Shown piece after piece: positions 1 to 11,567 of a stretch of 64,000 bases of DNA (position 1 is the stretch's first letter; every line of letters begins with the position of its first letter). The position numbers and the translations under genes were made by a program. The notes beneath the pieces are model-generated. The model was not told where the DNA came from. It saw only the letters and a program-made list of their open reading frames with translations, and ran no database searches. Origin of the DNA: Rubellimicrobium aerolatum (GTDB taxonomy: Bacteria > Pseudomonadota > Alphaproteobacteria > Rhodobacterales > Rhodobacteraceae); NCBI RefSeq assembly GCF_017872975.1, contig NZ_JAGGJP010000005.1:124001-188000 (forward strand), written 5' to 3'.

Positions 1-52
1 AGGTCGTGTGGGACCCGCGTCCCCACCCGGCCCCCGACAGAGGAGCACGCAA

Positions 53-2383
<2,331 letters not shown>

Positions 2384-2390
2384 TCCACGG

Positions 2391-2414
2391 GACGCCGCCC
2401 TTCGGGGCGGCGTC
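2391..2414 (+). terminator. Rho-independent terminator of clpA
   Basis: A perfect 10-bp stem, GACGCCGCCC / GGGCGGCGTC, with a TTCG tetraloop starts 7 bases after the clpA stop and is followed by TTCGTTT. This is a clear intrinsic terminator. Confidence 0.9.
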
Positions 2415-3029
2415 TTCGTTTCGGCGGGATCCTGGCGATGGGACGCCCGATCGCGTTCGGACCGGGCAGCCGGACCCGCGGCCCGGGGGCCGTGGAGGCT
2501 GGCGAGGACGGAAACGCGATTCGGCATGACGGGGCTCTCCTTGGCTGTTCGCGAGGAGGATGCGCCCGAAGGATTAACGCCGTCCGACAGCAACGAACGG
2601 TCAGGACCCGATTCGCGCAACGCCCCCCGAGGGCTGCCATGGGCGGCGTAGCGTCGGCCTGACGCGACCCCGACGCGACCTTCGGGCGGGCCGAGGGCTG
2701 GCGCGCGCGGGGCATCGGGCGGGGTCGATCGCGTTCGATCCGGTTCGTCGGATCGGGCGGGCGGTCGCCGGGGCTGGGCTCGGAGCCGATTGCGGTCGGG
2801 CGGGGGCGTGGTGGGACAGGCTTCGGCCCGCCATGCTCCGTTGGCTGGGGTGGCGCCTGTGGCCGGGGTCGCCCGGCGGGCTGAGGTCCGCCTTACGGGA
2901 ACCCGGCCGGATGGGATGGGGCCCAGGAAGGGGGGCATCGGCTTGGCGGCCCGATGCGGGTGGGGTGGACGCGCCTGGCGTCCGCGCCCGATGGGGCGAA
3001 GGGCGCACGGGCCGGGCCTCGGACACGGC
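2415..3029. other. Gene-free GC-rich interval
   Basis: About 600 bases between the convergent clpA and VPLPA-CTERM genes. Open frames exist on both strands, but they are low-complexity Arg/Gly/Pro-rich translations with no recognisable domain and no good ribosome binding site, so I call no gene. The one structured piece I see is the element at 2537-2601. Confidence 0.6.
2537..2601. other. Conserved intergenic element, copy A (possible structured RNA)
   Basis: This stretch resembles 25494-25560. Both contain GCTGTTCG, then exactly 19 unrelated bases, then a 31-base block (GGATTAAC... here at 2571-2601) that matches at 25 of 31 positions. GCTGTTCG sits in the loop of a small hairpin (CTCCT 2537-2541 / AGGAG 2554-2558, 12-base loop). 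The other copy has different stem bases but also a 12-base loop. Both copies lie in convergent intergenic regions in the same orientation. The function is unknown; an sRNA, a terminator-like RNA or a protein-binding site are all possible. Confidence 0.45.
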
Positions 3030-3053
3030 AGCGCCGCCCCGAGGGGCGGCGCT
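3030..3053 (-). terminator. Hairpin downstream of the VPLPA-CTERM gene
   Basis: A perfect stem, AGCGCCGCCCC / GGGGCGGCGCT, with a two-base centre lies 42 bases beyond the stop of the leftward gene at 3096. It has no clear T-run, so it is either a weak intrinsic terminator or a 3'-end stabilising hairpin. Confidence 0.55.
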
Positions 3054-3095
3054 GGTGGAACTCGCGGGTCGGGGCCTAGCGGTCCCGAGAGCCGA

Positions 3096-3710
3096 TCAGG
3101 CGGCGCGACGGCGGCGCTTCAGCCCGAGGAGGCCCAAGGCGGAGGCGAGCAGCAGGCCGCCGGCGGGCACCGGCACGGTGGCGACCTCGTAGGTCAGGTT
3201 GTCGACGGAGATGGCGCCCAGGTCGTAGTCGTTGGTGCCGAACAGGGCGTAGGCGATCCTGGAGCCGGAGGAGAGCGCCAGCGTCACCATGTCGGAGCTG
3301 TCGATGTCGCGCAGGAAATCGATGTAGCCCAGCGGCAGGTCGTCCGCGTCGAAGATGGCCAGGAAGATGCTGTCCTGGTCGTAGGCGATGTCACCCAGCT
3401 CGATCGAGAGGCTCGACACGCCTCGCGCGAAGCTCACCTTGGCGACGCTCGGATAGGCGAGCGTGGGGTCGAAATCTTCCGACTCGTTGTAGATCCAGAG
3501 GGAGGTCCCGACCCCGGCCACATCAGGGGCGATCTCCATCGAGGTCGTCGGAGGCGCGACCGCCGTGATCGTGGCGAAGCCGTCGGTGAAGCTGACGGGG
3601 CCATCCTCGAAGAGGTAGAGCGCGTGGGGGAAGCTCTCGAAGTCGATGGTGGCGGCCGACGCGGCCGAGGCGCCGAGCGTCAGCGCCGTTGCGAGCAGGA
3701 TGGACTTCAT
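3096..3710 (-). CDS. VPLPA-CTERM sorting-domain protein, function unknown
   Basis: A 204-aa exported protein. An N-terminal signal peptide (about 1-20, ending ASAASAA) precedes a beta-rich domain with no catalytic motif that I recognise. The C-terminus has VPVPAGG, a hydrophobic helix (LLLASALGLLGL) and a basic tail (KRRRRAA). That three-part ending is the VPLPA-CTERM signal, read by an exosortase (XrtD type) that anchors or releases the protein at the cell surface, often together with exopolysaccharide. No exosortase is in this window. The gene stands alone, convergent with clpA. Confidence 0.85.
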   Translation of the reverse strand: MKSILLATALTLGASAASAATIDFESFPHALYLFEDGPVSFTDGFATITAVAPPTTSMEIAPDVAGVGTSLWIYNESEDFDPTLAYPSVAKVSFARGVSSLSIELGDIAYDQDSIFLAIFDADDLPLGYIDFLRDIDSSDMVTLALSSGSRIAYALFGTNDYDLGAISVDNLTYEVATVPVPAGGLLLASALGLLGLKRRRRAA

Positions 3711-3780
3711 GTGTGTTCTCCGAAGGATGTGCGCGCGAGCGACGTCACCGCCGCCAGGGTGGGACGATCACCGATTGTTT

Positions 3781-3807
3781 ACCATATCCGCCGCAAAGCG
3801 GCATGGT
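3781..3807. repeat. Interrupted inverted repeat upstream of the VPLPA-CTERM gene
   Basis: ACCAT (3781-3785) and GCCGC (3790-3794) pair with GCGGC (3798-3802) and ATGGT (3803-3807) around an AAA loop. It lies in the 188-bp gap between the leftward motB-like gene end and the leftward VPLPA-CTERM start. It could be an operator or a transcript end; the sequence does not decide. Confidence 0.4.
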
Positions 3808-3898
3808 GCGAGGTGGCAACAGCCGGTTTCCGCGGAGGCAACAGTCAGGATGGCGCGCGCAAGCCCATGAAATCGCAGGTTGAGTGGAGTGGCCCCTC

Positions 3899-5773
3899 TC
3901 AACGCTCGGTCAGCTTGATCTCGATGCGGCGGTTGCGGGCCCGGCTCTCGGGCGTGCCACTGGTGTCGAGCGGTTGATATTCGCCGAAGCCGTTGGCCGA
4001 CAGGCGGTCGGGGGGGATGCCCTCGGCCTCGCTCATCTGGCGGACGACGGACAGGGCGCGGCCTTGGCTCAACTCCCAGTTGTCGCGGAAGGTGCCGGTG
4101 CCGGCCAGGGGGGTGTCGTCGGTGTGGCCGTCCACCTGGATCACCCAGTCGATGCCGGGCGGGATCTCGGCGGCGATCTCCCGCAGCAGGTCGGCCACGC
4201 TCGCGATCTGCGCCTGCCCCTCGGGCGAGAGCTGGGCGCGGCCGGGCTCGAACAGCACCTCGGAGGAGAACACGAAGCGGTCGCCGACGACCTGGATGCC
4301 CTCGCGACCCTCCAGCAGGCGGCGCATGTTGCCGAAGAACTCGGAGCGGTAGCTTTCGAGGTCGCGCGCCTCGGCGGCGAGGCGGGCGGCCTCGGCGCGG
4401 GCGCGGGCGGCCTCCTCGGCCTCCAGGGCGGCGCGGCGGCGCTCCTCGGCGGCGACGCGGGCGAGCGCGGTGTTGAGGTCGGCGCCGAGCGATTCGATGC
4501 GGACCTGGGCCTCGCGGTCGGCCTCGGCGGCGACGTCGAGGAGGGTCTGGAGCGTGGCAACCTGGGAGCGCAGCTCGGCCACCTGCTCGTTGAGGGCGGC
4601 GACCTGGCGCTGGCCTTCGGTGGACAGCGCCTCCTGCTCGCGCAGTTGGGCCTGCGCGGTGGCGAGGAGGGCGGCCTGCCGCTCGGATTCGGTGAGGGCG
4701 TCCTGGCCCTGGCTCTCGGCGGCGGTGGCGCGGTCCAGCGCGGCGGCGAGGCGGGCGCGGAGGTCGGCCTCGGTCGCCTGGGCCTCCTGCGCGGTGGCTT
4801 CGGCCCGTTCCTGGCTCAGGACGGCTTCGGCGAGGCGGCGGGACAGGTCGTCCCGGTCGGCGTCGGCGGTTCGGGCCGCGTCGAGGGCCTGCCGGGCGGC
4901 CTCCTGCGCGGCCAGCGCCTCCGCGAGGCGGGCGTCGAGGGTCGCGCCCTGGGCCTCGGCGGCGGTGGCGCGCTCCTCGGCCTGCTGGCGGGCGAGGAGG
5001 GCGGCGGCGAGTTGCAGGTCGAGGTCGTCGCGGGCGGACTGGGCGGCGGCGAGGAGGGTCAGGGTTTCCTCGGCCTTTTGCCGCTCCTCCTCCAGGGAGA
5101 GGGTCATGGCGGTCAGCTCGGCCTCGGAGTCCGCGAGGCGGTCGCGGAGGGCCTGGGCGGCGGCGGCCTCGGCGAGGCGCTGACGCTCGGATTCGGAAAG
5201 CTGGTCGCGGGTGTCGGCGAGGGTCTCGGCCCCGGTAGCGGCGGCGGTGTTGAGGGAGCGGACGAGCTGCTCCAGCGCCTCGCGGCGGGCGGCGGCGAGG
5301 CGGGCAGCTTCGGTCGCGGCGTCGATCTCGGTGCGGGCGGAGGCGAGGGCCTGGTCGAGGGTGGCGGCGCGGCCCTGGGCCTCGTCGCGCTCCAGCAGGA
5401 GGGCGGCGACGCGGGCCTCGACGTCGGTGATGCGGGTCTGGGCCTGGGCGAGGTCGGCGGCGCGGGAGTCGCGTTCCCGTGTCAGGCGGTTGATGAGGTC
5501 GGCCTGCTCCCTGCCCTGCTGGGTGACGGCGGAGAGGTCGCGGCTCAGCGACGCCTCGCGCGATTGCGACAGGCCGAGGGCGTCGGTGAGGGAGGCCACC
5601 TGCGCGGCGAGGTCGTCGAGGCGGGTCTGCTGGCCGGTGATCTGGTCGCGCAGGGTGAACTGGACCACGGTGAAGATGGTCAGCACGAACATCAGGACGA
5701 GCAGGAGCCCCGTCATCGCGTCCACGAAGCCGGGCCAGGTGTTGGGTTGGCTCCGTCGCCGGGCGCGCAGCAT
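3899..5773 (-). CDS. MotB/OmpA-like protein with long coiled coil
   Basis: A 624-aa inner-membrane protein that is probably the peptidoglycan-anchored stator partner of the neighbouring TolQ/MotA-like channel. A short cytoplasmic N-terminus leads into one membrane helix (about 14-38). In it WPGFVDAMTG places Asp18 where MotB, TolR and ExbD carry their proton-binding aspartate. Residues about 50-490 are almost entirely Ala/Glu/Arg/Gln coiled coil. The C-terminal 120 residues are an OmpA-type peptidoglycan-binding domain (VDGHTDDTPL, followed by RARNRRIEI). Only 3 bases separate it from the upstream channel gene. The architecture resembles Zorya ZorB, but no ZorC/D/E genes are present, so a housekeeping envelope role is more likely. 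Confidence 0.85.
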   Translation of the reverse strand: MLRARRRSQPNTWPGFVDAMTGLLLVLMFVLTIFTVVQFTLRDQITGQQTRLDDLAAQVASLTDALGLSQSREASLSRDLSAVTQQGREQADLINRLTRERDSRAADLAQAQTRITDVEARVAALLLERDEAQGRAATLDQALASARTEIDAATEAARLAAARREALEQLVRSLNTAAATGAETLADTRDQLSESERQRLAEAAAAQALRDRLADSEAELTAMTLSLEEERQKAEETLTLLAAAQSARDDLDLQLAAALLARQQAEERATAAEAQGATLDARLAEALAAQEAARQALDAARTADADRDDLSRRLAEAVLSQERAEATAQEAQATEADLRARLAAALDRATAAESQGQDALTESERQAALLATAQAQLREQEALSTEGQRQVAALNEQVAELRSQVATLQTLLDVAAEADREAQVRIESLGADLNTALARVAAEERRRAALEAEEAARARAEAARLAAEARDLESYRSEFFGNMRRLLEGREGIQVVGDRFVFSSEVLFEPGRAQLSPEGQAQIASVADLLREIAAEIPPGIDWVIQVDGHTDDTPLAGTGTFRDNWELSQGRALSVVRQMSEAEGIPPDRLSANGFGEYQPLDTSGTPESRARNRRIEIKLTER

Positions 5774-5776
5774 GGG

Positions 5777-6973
5777 CTACCTCGTCTCGTCCCGGACGCG
5801 CGCGGGCGCGCGCAGGGTGCGGGCGAGGTTGGCGAGGTCGGTCCTGAGTTCCGCCAGAGTTTCCTGCCGGCCGGCAGAGATCTCCTCGAGGATGCGGAGG
5901 AGCTGCACGTCGATGGAGCGCAGGCGCATCCGGCTCTCGGCGTCGGCGCCGCCCTCGGACATCTGGTGGTTCAGGCGGTCGAGCGCGGCGACCATCCGGT
6001 CCTGACCTTCGACGAGGCGCTGGAGGGCGGGGGCGGTGTCGCGCTCCTCCAGCCGTTGGGCGAGCTGGCCCAGGGCCACGGCGAGGTCGCCGAGACGCCG
6101 GTCGGTCTGGGCGCGGGCGAGGTCGGACTGGGTGAACAGGCGCTGGAGCGATTCCATCTGCTCGGCCATGGTGTCCACGACCTGACCGAGGATGGAGGAG
6201 TCGGCGGTGCCGCCGTCCTCGCCCGAGAGGCCGACGCGGGTGATGGAGGACAGCCATTCCTCCAGCTCGCGGTAGAAGCGGCCCTGGCCGTGGCCGGCGA
6301 AGAGTTCGAGGAGGCCGACGATCAGGGAGCCGGCGAGGCCGAGGAGCGAGGAGGAGAAGGCGGTGCCCATGCCGCCGAGCTGGGATTCGAGGCCCGTTTG
6401 AAGGCGGCCGAAGATGTCGGCGCCGGTCTCGCCCTCCTGCGGGGTGAGGCCGCGGATCGTGTCCACCAGCGCGGGGACGGTGGTGGCGAGGCCGTAGAAG
6501 GTGCCAAGGAGGCCGAGGAAGATCAGGGTGGAGGACAGGTAGCGGGTGATCTCCTGATCCTCGTCCACGCGGGTCGCGACCGAATCGAGGATGGAGCGGG
6601 TGGAGGTGGAGGTGAGCTGCATCCGAGCGCCCCGCGTCCGCAGCAGGTTGGCAAGCGGCGCGAGGAGCGAGGGCGGCGCGCGCAGGGGCTGACCGGGATG
6701 GGCGGTGAAGTCCTCGATCCACGAGACCGAGCGCATCAGCAGGAACACCTGCCGGAAGCAACTGAAGACGCCCAGCGCGAAGACGACGGCGATGGCGGTG
6801 TTGAGGTAGACGTTGGTGTTGAACACCTGCTCCAGCGCGCGGGCGCCGAGATAGGCGCCGGACAGCACGAGGGCGAGGACGATCAGCATGAGGCTGATCT
6901 GGCGCACCGGCTGGGAGAAGTGCCGCGCCGCGTCGGTGTCCCGTCGTTCCATGCCCTTGTCCGCTGTCCTCAT
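5777..6973 (-). CDS. MotA/TolQ/ExbB-family proton channel subunit
   Basis: A 398-aa membrane protein. Predicted helices lie near the N-terminus (ISLMLIVLALVLSGAYLG and then NTAIAVVFALGVFSCF), followed later by ITRYLSSTLIFLGLLGTFYG and FSSSLLGLAGSLIVGLLEL; the last two form the MotA/TolQ/ExbB channel core. The C-terminal 150 residues are helical and probably cytoplasmic. The ATG at 6973 is preceded by AGGGG; the frame stays open further upstream into the ChaC gene, but that part has no family similarity. It forms a two-gene operon with the motB-like gene and probably couples ion flow to movement of the coiled-coil/OmpA partner. Confidence 0.85.
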   Translation of the reverse strand: MRTADKGMERRDTDAARHFSQPVRQISLMLIVLALVLSGAYLGARALEQVFNTNVYLNTAIAVVFALGVFSCFRQVFLLMRSVSWIEDFTAHPGQPLRAPPSLLAPLANLLRTRGARMQLTSTSTRSILDSVATRVDEDQEITRYLSSTLIFLGLLGTFYGLATTVPALVDTIRGLTPQEGETGADIFGRLQTGLESQLGGMGTAFSSSLLGLAGSLIVGLLELFAGHGQGRFYRELEEWLSSITRVGLSGEDGGTADSSILGQVVDTMAEQMESLQRLFTQSDLARAQTDRRLGDLAVALGQLAQRLEERDTAPALQRLVEGQDRMVAALDRLNHQMSEGGADAESRMRLRSIDVQLLRILEEISAGRQETLAELRTDLANLARTLRAPARVRDETR

Positions 6974-7067
6974 GCCGATCCCCTGCGGCACGCTAGAGGA
7001 GGCGAGTAGGAAACCCAAGCCCCGCGCAGGCTTGTGGTGAAGGGCCGCACGGGGCGTCCTTGTGGGA

Positions 7068-7607
7068 TCAGGCGGTGAGGCTCCGGGTCCGGTCGAGCAG
7101 CGCCTCGATCTGCGGGTCGTGGATGCCCCAGTCGGACAGGCCGGCGGCGGTGTTCGACAGGTAGTCGATGTTCGGACCCCGTTCGCCGCGCGCCGCCGCG
7201 ATGGTGCGCGCCTGGGTGTCGAGATCGACGCAGGCGTATTGCCGATGCTCGCGGCGGATGACGTAGGCGATGGCCTCGATCGTGCGGCCGTCCTCCAGGC
7301 GCAGGGGGAGGCGGCGTTCCTGGTAGGCGTTCGAGACCAGCTCGCGCGATCGCAGGCCGTCCAGCACCTCGTCGCGGTGCCGGGGGTCGGCGCGGAGCGC
7401 CACGCCGTCGCAGGACGCGCCCGCGTCCTCGTCGAGGGCGAGGACGAGGCCCGGAGCCTCCTCGGTGCCCCGGTAGTGGATGGACCACATGCAGAAGCTC
7501 CGCCGCCAGCCGTCGAGCCGGGCGCGGGCGCGCTCGGCCGGCTCGAAGCCGGGGCTCCAGAGCAGCGAGCCATAGGCGAAGACCCAAAGATCGGATGGTT
7601 GCGTCAC
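7068..7607 (-). CDS. ChaC-like gamma-glutamylcyclotransferase
   Basis: A 179-aa cytoplasmic enzyme of the ChaC family, which cleaves glutathione to 5-oxoproline and Cys-Gly. The substrate-binding loop VFAYGSLLWSPGF is at 9-21. Glu89 in LRSRELVSNAYQ matches the catalytic glutamate of the family's RE motif. The length fits the family. It lies 94 bp upstream of the TolQ/MotA-like gene on the same strand, so co-transcription is possible, but no functional link is evident. Confidence 0.88.
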   Translation of the reverse strand: MTQPSDLWVFAYGSLLWSPGFEPAERARARLDGWRRSFCMWSIHYRGTEEAPGLVLALDEDAGASCDGVALRADPRHRDEVLDGLRSRELVSNAYQERRLPLRLEDGRTIEAIAYVIRREHRQYACVDLDTQARTIAAARGERGPNIDYLSNTAAGLSDWGIHDPQIEALLDRTRSLTA

Positions 7608-7662
7608 GTGGCTGGTCCCTCCCCGGCGGTGGATTATAGATCGCTGGGGAAAGGATCACCTC

Positions 7663-8625
7663 ATGCGCGTTCTCTTTTTCGTGGTGGCGGGGCTGGCGGC
7701 GCTTTACGCCGGCTACTGGTTCGTGGGCTCCTCGCAGGTGGAGGCGGGCGCCCGCGCGGCGCTGGCCGGGATGGAGGCGCGGGGGTGGGAGGTGGAGTAT
7801 GCCGACCTCTCGACCACGGGGTTCCCGTCGCGGTTCGACACCACGGTGACGGAGCTGCGGGCGACCTCGCCCGACGGGGTGGTGCGCTGGGCCGCGCCCT
7901 TCGTGCAGGTCTTCGCGCTGAGCTACCGGCCGAATCAGGTGATCGTCGTCGGGCCGCCGGAGCAGACGGTGACGGTCGCCGGGCAGGACCTTGGCGTGAC
8001 GGCGGACGGGTTGCGGGCCAGCGCCACGGTGGGGTGGTCCACGGCCCTGCCCCTCGATCACGCCGCCGTGGAGAGCGGGCCGCTGGCCGTCGTGTCGGAC
8101 GGGGGGTGGAGCCTGTCGCTCGACCGGCTCTTGGGGGCGGTGCGGATGGCGGGGCCGGGGGCCAACAGCTACGACCTGTTCCTTGAGGGGACCGGGATCG
8201 TTCCGGCCGGTCTGCCGGAGCGGTTCGGGTCGCTCGGCCTCGATCAGCTGCGGTTCGACGGGCAGGTGGTGCTGGACGCCCCCATCGACCGGCGGCTGGC
8301 CGTGCCGCCCCGGGCGACGGCGCTGACGGTGCGGAGCCTGCGGATCGCGCAGGGCGACGTGGCGCTGGGCGGCACGGGGGAGCTGGCGCCGGACGCGCAG
8401 GGGTTCCTGGCCGGGCGGATCACGCTGACGGTGGAGAACTGGCGTGGGCTGCTCGATCGGCTGGAGGCGGCGGGGCTGCTGCCGTTCGCGCGCGGGTCGC
8501 TGGTGGAGCGGGGGCTGGAGCAGGCGTCGCGGGGGGGCGCGAACCTGGAACTGCCGGTCACGCTGGCGGAGGGGCAGGTGCGGGCGCTGGGCGTGACGCT
8601 GTTCGACGCGCCGCGCGTTCGGTGA
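7663..8625 (+). CDS. DUF2125 domain-containing protein
   Basis: A 320-aa protein with an N-terminal membrane anchor or signal segment (VLFFVVAGLAALYAGYWFV) followed by a periplasmic beta-rich domain. The GxxxxxGFPSRFD stretch near residue 60 and overall layout match DUF2125, a family common in Rhodobacterales with no assigned role. It is divergent from the chaC-like gene and convergent with the tyrA-like gene. Confidence 0.8.
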   Translation: MRVLFFVVAGLAALYAGYWFVGSSQVEAGARAALAGMEARGWEVEYADLSTTGFPSRFDTTVTELRATSPDGVVRWAAPFVQVFALSYRPNQVIVVGPPEQTVTVAGQDLGVTADGLRASATVGWSTALPLDHAAVESGPLAVVSDGGWSLSLDRLLGAVRMAGPGANSYDLFLEGTGIVPAGLPERFGSLGLDQLRFDGQVVLDAPIDRRLAVPPRATALTVRSLRIAQGDVALGGTGELAPDAQGFLAGRITLTVENWRGLLDRLEAAGLLPFARGSLVERGLEQASRGGANLELPVTLAEGQVRALGVTLFDAPRVR

Positions 8626-8668
8626 CGGAGGGCGGCCCCGGGCGGCCGGACGATCGGGCGGCGCCCCG

Positions 8669-9586
8669 TCAGCCGGGGGCTGTCACCGGAGCGCGGCCGA
8701 AGTCCGGCGCGGCGGTGTCCTGCCCGGCCTCGACGATGCCGCGCCGGATCGCGCGGGTCTGGGTGAAGTAGGCGTGGAGATGCGCGCCGTCGCCCATGCG
8801 GATCGCGCGCTGGAGCACGAACAGCTCCTCGGTGAAGCGGCCGAGGATGTCGAGCGTGGCGTCGCGGTTGGTCAGGAACACGTCGCGCCACATCGTCGGG
8901 TCCGAGGCGGCGATGCGGGTGAAGTCGCGGAAGCCCGAGGCGGAATACTTGATGACCTCGCCGTGGCTCACCCGTTCGAGGTGGTCGGCGACGCCGACCA
9001 TCGTGTAGGCGATCAGGTGCGGCGTGTGGGACACGACGGCGAGCACGAGGTCGTGGTGGTCGGCGTCCATCTCGTCCACGTTGGCGCCCATCCCGCGCCA
9101 GAGCTGGGCGAGGCGTTCGACCGCCTGCCGGTCGGCGCCGTTGGGCACGAGGATGCACCAGCGGTTGTCGAAGAGCGTGGCGAAACCGGAGCGGGGCCCG
9201 GAGTATTCGGTCCCGGCGAGGGGGTGGGCCGGGATGAAGTGGACGCCCTGGGGGACGTGGGGCGTGACGGCCTCGATGACCGCGCGCTTGACCGAGCCCA
9301 CGTCGGTCAGCGTCGCGCCGGGGCGGAGCGCGGGGCCGATCTCCTCGGCCAGCGGTCCCATCGCGCCGACGGGGACGGCGAGCACCACGAGGTCCGCGCC
9401 CTCGACGGCCTCGCGCGCCGTGTCGGTCACGCGGTCGCAGAGGCCGATCTCGCGGGCGGTCTCGCGCGTTTCGGCGGTGCGGGCGTAGCCGACGATCTCG
9501 CCGGCGAGGCGGTCCCGCCGCAGGGCGTGGGCCATGGAGGAGGCGATGAGGCCGAGGCCGATCAGGGCGACGCGCTCGTAGATCAC
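8669..9586 (-). CDS. Prephenate/arogenate dehydrogenase
   Basis: A 305-aa NAD(P)-dependent dehydrogenase of the TyrA family, acting in tyrosine synthesis (prephenate to 4-hydroxyphenylpyruvate, or arogenate to tyrosine). The Rossmann motif GLGLIASS is at the N-terminus and the catalytic-region pattern [10 protein letters not shown] follows around 120. The GTG at 9586 overlaps the TGA of hisC as GTGA, the decisive reason for this start. Last gene of a dsbA-like/hisC/tyrA operon. I cannot tell prephenate from arogenate preference by reading. Confidence 0.92.
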   Translation of the reverse strand: MIYERVALIGLGLIASSMAHALRRDRLAGEIVGYARTAETRETAREIGLCDRVTDTAREAVEGADLVVLAVPVGAMGPLAEEIGPALRPGATLTDVGSVKRAVIEAVTPHVPQGVHFIPAHPLAGTEYSGPRSGFATLFDNRWCILVPNGADRQAVERLAQLWRGMGANVDEMDADHHDLVLAVVSHTPHLIAYTMVGVADHLERVSHGEVIKYSASGFRDFTRIAASDPTMWRDVFLTNRDATLDILGRFTEELFVLQRAIRMGDGAHLHAYFTQTRAIRRGIVEAGQDTAAPDFGRAPVTAPG

Positions 9587-10665
9587 CGCAGACCCTTGAA
9601 CTGGCCGATGGCGTGGGCGACGCGGCGGCAGGAGGCCTCGTCGCCCACGGTGATCCGCAGGCAATGGGGCAGCTTGTAGCCCGCGACGCGGCGCACGATG
9701 ATGCCTTCGGAGCGGAGGTGCTCGTCGCAGGCGTTGGCCTCGGGCGGGTCAGCGAAGCGGGCGAGGATGAAGTTGGCGGTGGACACGTCCGAGGGGACGC
9801 CCATCTCGGCCAGCGTGCGGGCGAGCCAGTCGCGCCAGCGGGCGTTCTCGCTCCGGCAGCGCGCGACCCAGGCGCGGTCGCGGACGGCGGCCTCGGCGGC
9901 GAGGAGCGCGGCGGTGGACAGGTTGAACGGGCCGCGGATGCGGTTCAGCACGTCGATGATCGCCTGCGGGCCGTAGCCCCAGCCGACGCGCAACCCGCCC
10001 AGCCCGTAGATCTTGGAGAAGGTGCGGGTCATCACGACGTTGTCGCGCCCGGCGATGAGCGCGGCCCCGGCGTCGTAGCCCTCCACGTATTCGGCATAGG
10101 CGCCGTCGAGCACGAGGATGGCCTGCGGGGGCAGCCCCTCGGCGAGGCGGCGCAGCTCGCCCTCGCCGATCATGGTGCCGGTGGGGTTGTTGGGGTTGGC
10201 GAGGAACACGAGCCGGGTGCGGTCGGTGCAGGCTGAAAGGATCGCGTCCACGTCGGTGGTCCGCTCGCGCTCGGGCACCTCCACCGGGGTCGCGCCCACG
10301 GCGAGAGCCGAGATGCGATACATGGAGAAGCCGTGCTCGGTGTGGATGACCTCCTCGCCGGGGCCGGCGTAGGCCTGGCAGAGGAAGGTGATGATCTCGT
10401 CCGAGCCCACGCCGCAGATGATGCGCCTGGGATCGAGCGACCAGACCTCGCCGATGGCGGCCCGCAGGGCGGCGTGGTCGGTGCTGGGGTAGCGGTGCAG
10501 GTCGCGCGCGGCGCGCAGGAACGCCTCGCGCGCGGGCTCGGGCGCCCCTAGCGGGTTCTCGTTGGACGAGAGCTTGAGGATGTTGGCCTTCCCCTCCAGG
10601 TGCGAGACCCCCGCCTCGTAGAGCGCGATGTCCATGATGCCGGGCTGGGGGGTGATGCGGGTCAC
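9583..10665 (-). CDS. hisC: Histidinol-phosphate/aromatic aminotransferase
   Basis: A 360-aa PLP-dependent class I/II aminotransferase. Family signatures are [11 protein letters not shown] near the N-terminus, [11 protein letters not shown], and the PLP-lysine segment [17 protein letters not shown]. The reaction is histidinol-phosphate to imidazole-acetol phosphate. Its coupling to a tyrA-like gene suggests it also transaminates aromatic keto acids, as HisC homologues often do. The GTG start at 10665 has AGGAGG seven bases upstream; no in-frame ATG lies near the expected N-terminus. Confidence 0.93.
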   Translation of the reverse strand: MTRITPQPGIMDIALYEAGVSHLEGKANILKLSSNENPLGAPEPAREAFLRAARDLHRYPSTDHAALRAAIGEVWSLDPRRIICGVGSDEIITFLCQAYAGPGEEVIHTEHGFSMYRISALAVGATPVEVPERERTTDVDAILSACTDRTRLVFLANPNNPTGTMIGEGELRRLAEGLPPQAILVLDGAYAEYVEGYDAGAALIAGRDNVVMTRTFSKIYGLGGLRVGWGYGPQAIIDVLNRIRGPFNLSTAALLAAEAAVRDRAWVARCRSENARWRDWLARTLAEMGVPSDVSTANFILARFADPPEANACDEHLRSEGIIVRRVAGYKLPHCLRITVGDEASCRRVAHAIGQFKGLR

Positions 10666-10720
10666 GTCGGGGCCTCCTGTCGGGCGCCCTTCTAGCGACG
10701 CGCCGCAGGGGATGCCAGCG

Positions 10721-11323
10721 TCACGTCGCCGCCTGCCCCACCAGCGCCGAGAGCCGCTCCGGGTCGTATTCGGAGGGCAGGACCCTGGCGTGCCCGTCCT
10801 TGAGCACCGCGAGGGTCGGGAAGCTCTGGAGGCCGATGCGCCGGCCCTGCTCCCACACCGCGTCCCAGAGCTGGGGGTCATGGATGTCGGGCAGATCGGG
10901 CGGCAGCCCCACGGCGGCGAGGAGGGGCGCGTAGGTCTCCTCGCGGTTGAGGTCGCGGCCCTCGCCGTGGTGGGCCTCGATGACGCTGTGGGCGAAGTCC
11001 ACCGCGCGCTCGGGGCGCATCCCCGCGACATGGGCGATGGCGACCGAGGGCGGGCCGCTGTTGCCCTCCACCCCCGGCGTGGCGATGAGGCGGAAGAAGG
11101 CCTCGGACGGCCCGCGCCCGGTCACCTCGCGCAGGCGCCTGGAGGCGCGGCGGATGTAGCCCTCCATCTCGGCGTAGGGTCCGACCCGTTCATCGGTCAC
11201 GAGGCCCGCCATGACGAGCCGGATCGGCAGGTCCGGGTGGTCGGCCGCGACGCGCCGCATGGCGGGCACGAGGCCGTAGCACCAGCCGCAGAGCGGGTCT
11301 AAGCCGTAGATCAGTTCCGTCAT
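10721..11323 (-). CDS. DsbA-family thiol oxidoreductase-like protein
   Basis: A 200-aa protein with a thioredoxin-like fold and a CGWC active site near residue 12 ([16 protein letters not shown]). A DsbA-type helical insertion follows, and a cis-Pro region QSFPTLAVL sits near the C-terminus. No signal peptide is visible, so unlike classical DsbA it is probably cytoplasmic, closer to the FrnE/2-hydroxychromene-isomerase-like group. It is the first gene before hisC, with a 55-bp gap. Confidence 0.85.
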   Translation of the reverse strand: MTELIYGLDPLCGWCYGLVPAMRRVAADHPDLPIRLVMAGLVTDERVGPYAEMEGYIRRASRRLREVTGRGPSEAFFRLIATPGVEGNSGPPSVAIAHVAGMRPERAVDFAHSVIEAHHGEGRDLNREETYAPLLAAVGLPPDLPDIHDPQLWDAVWEQGRRIGLQSFPTLAVLKDGHARVLPSEYDPERLSALVGQAAT

Positions 11324-11567
11324 CGCGTGGGTCCGTTTCCAAGGCTGGGCCGGGGGCGGGGCGCCTGCCGTTCAAGGCAGATGGCGACGCCCCCCACGCG
11401 CCGCAAGGGCCGCGCCCGGAGCCCGCGTGACGGGACGGCCTGGCCCAGGCCCCTTTCCGTCCGCCGGATGGCGGACTAGGTAAGCCCGACTGGGGTTCAA
11501 CCCGGCCGGACGAGGGCTCGTTGCCCGCCGGCCCACGCGCCCAACGTGGCGCGCCTTGGAGGAAATC

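Noticed and set aside
2415-3029. Several 60-140 codon frames in the gap after clpA
   Set aside because: Arg/Pro/Gly-rich, overlapping on both strands, without ribosome binding sites or conserved motifs.
3899-6973. A Zorya anti-phage system
   Set aside because: Only ZorA/ZorB-like components are present; no ZorC, ZorD or ZorE homologues adjacent, and neighbours are housekeeping genes.
3884-7009. Very long rightward open frame (about 1040 codons) opposite the motor pair
   Set aside because: Gly/Ala/Val-rich antisense shadow of two real leftward genes with clear domains; a product of high GC codon use.
11461-11520. tRNA-like GGGTTCAACCC segment
   Set aside because: The surrounding bases do not form acceptor or anticodon stems; only a short local palindrome.
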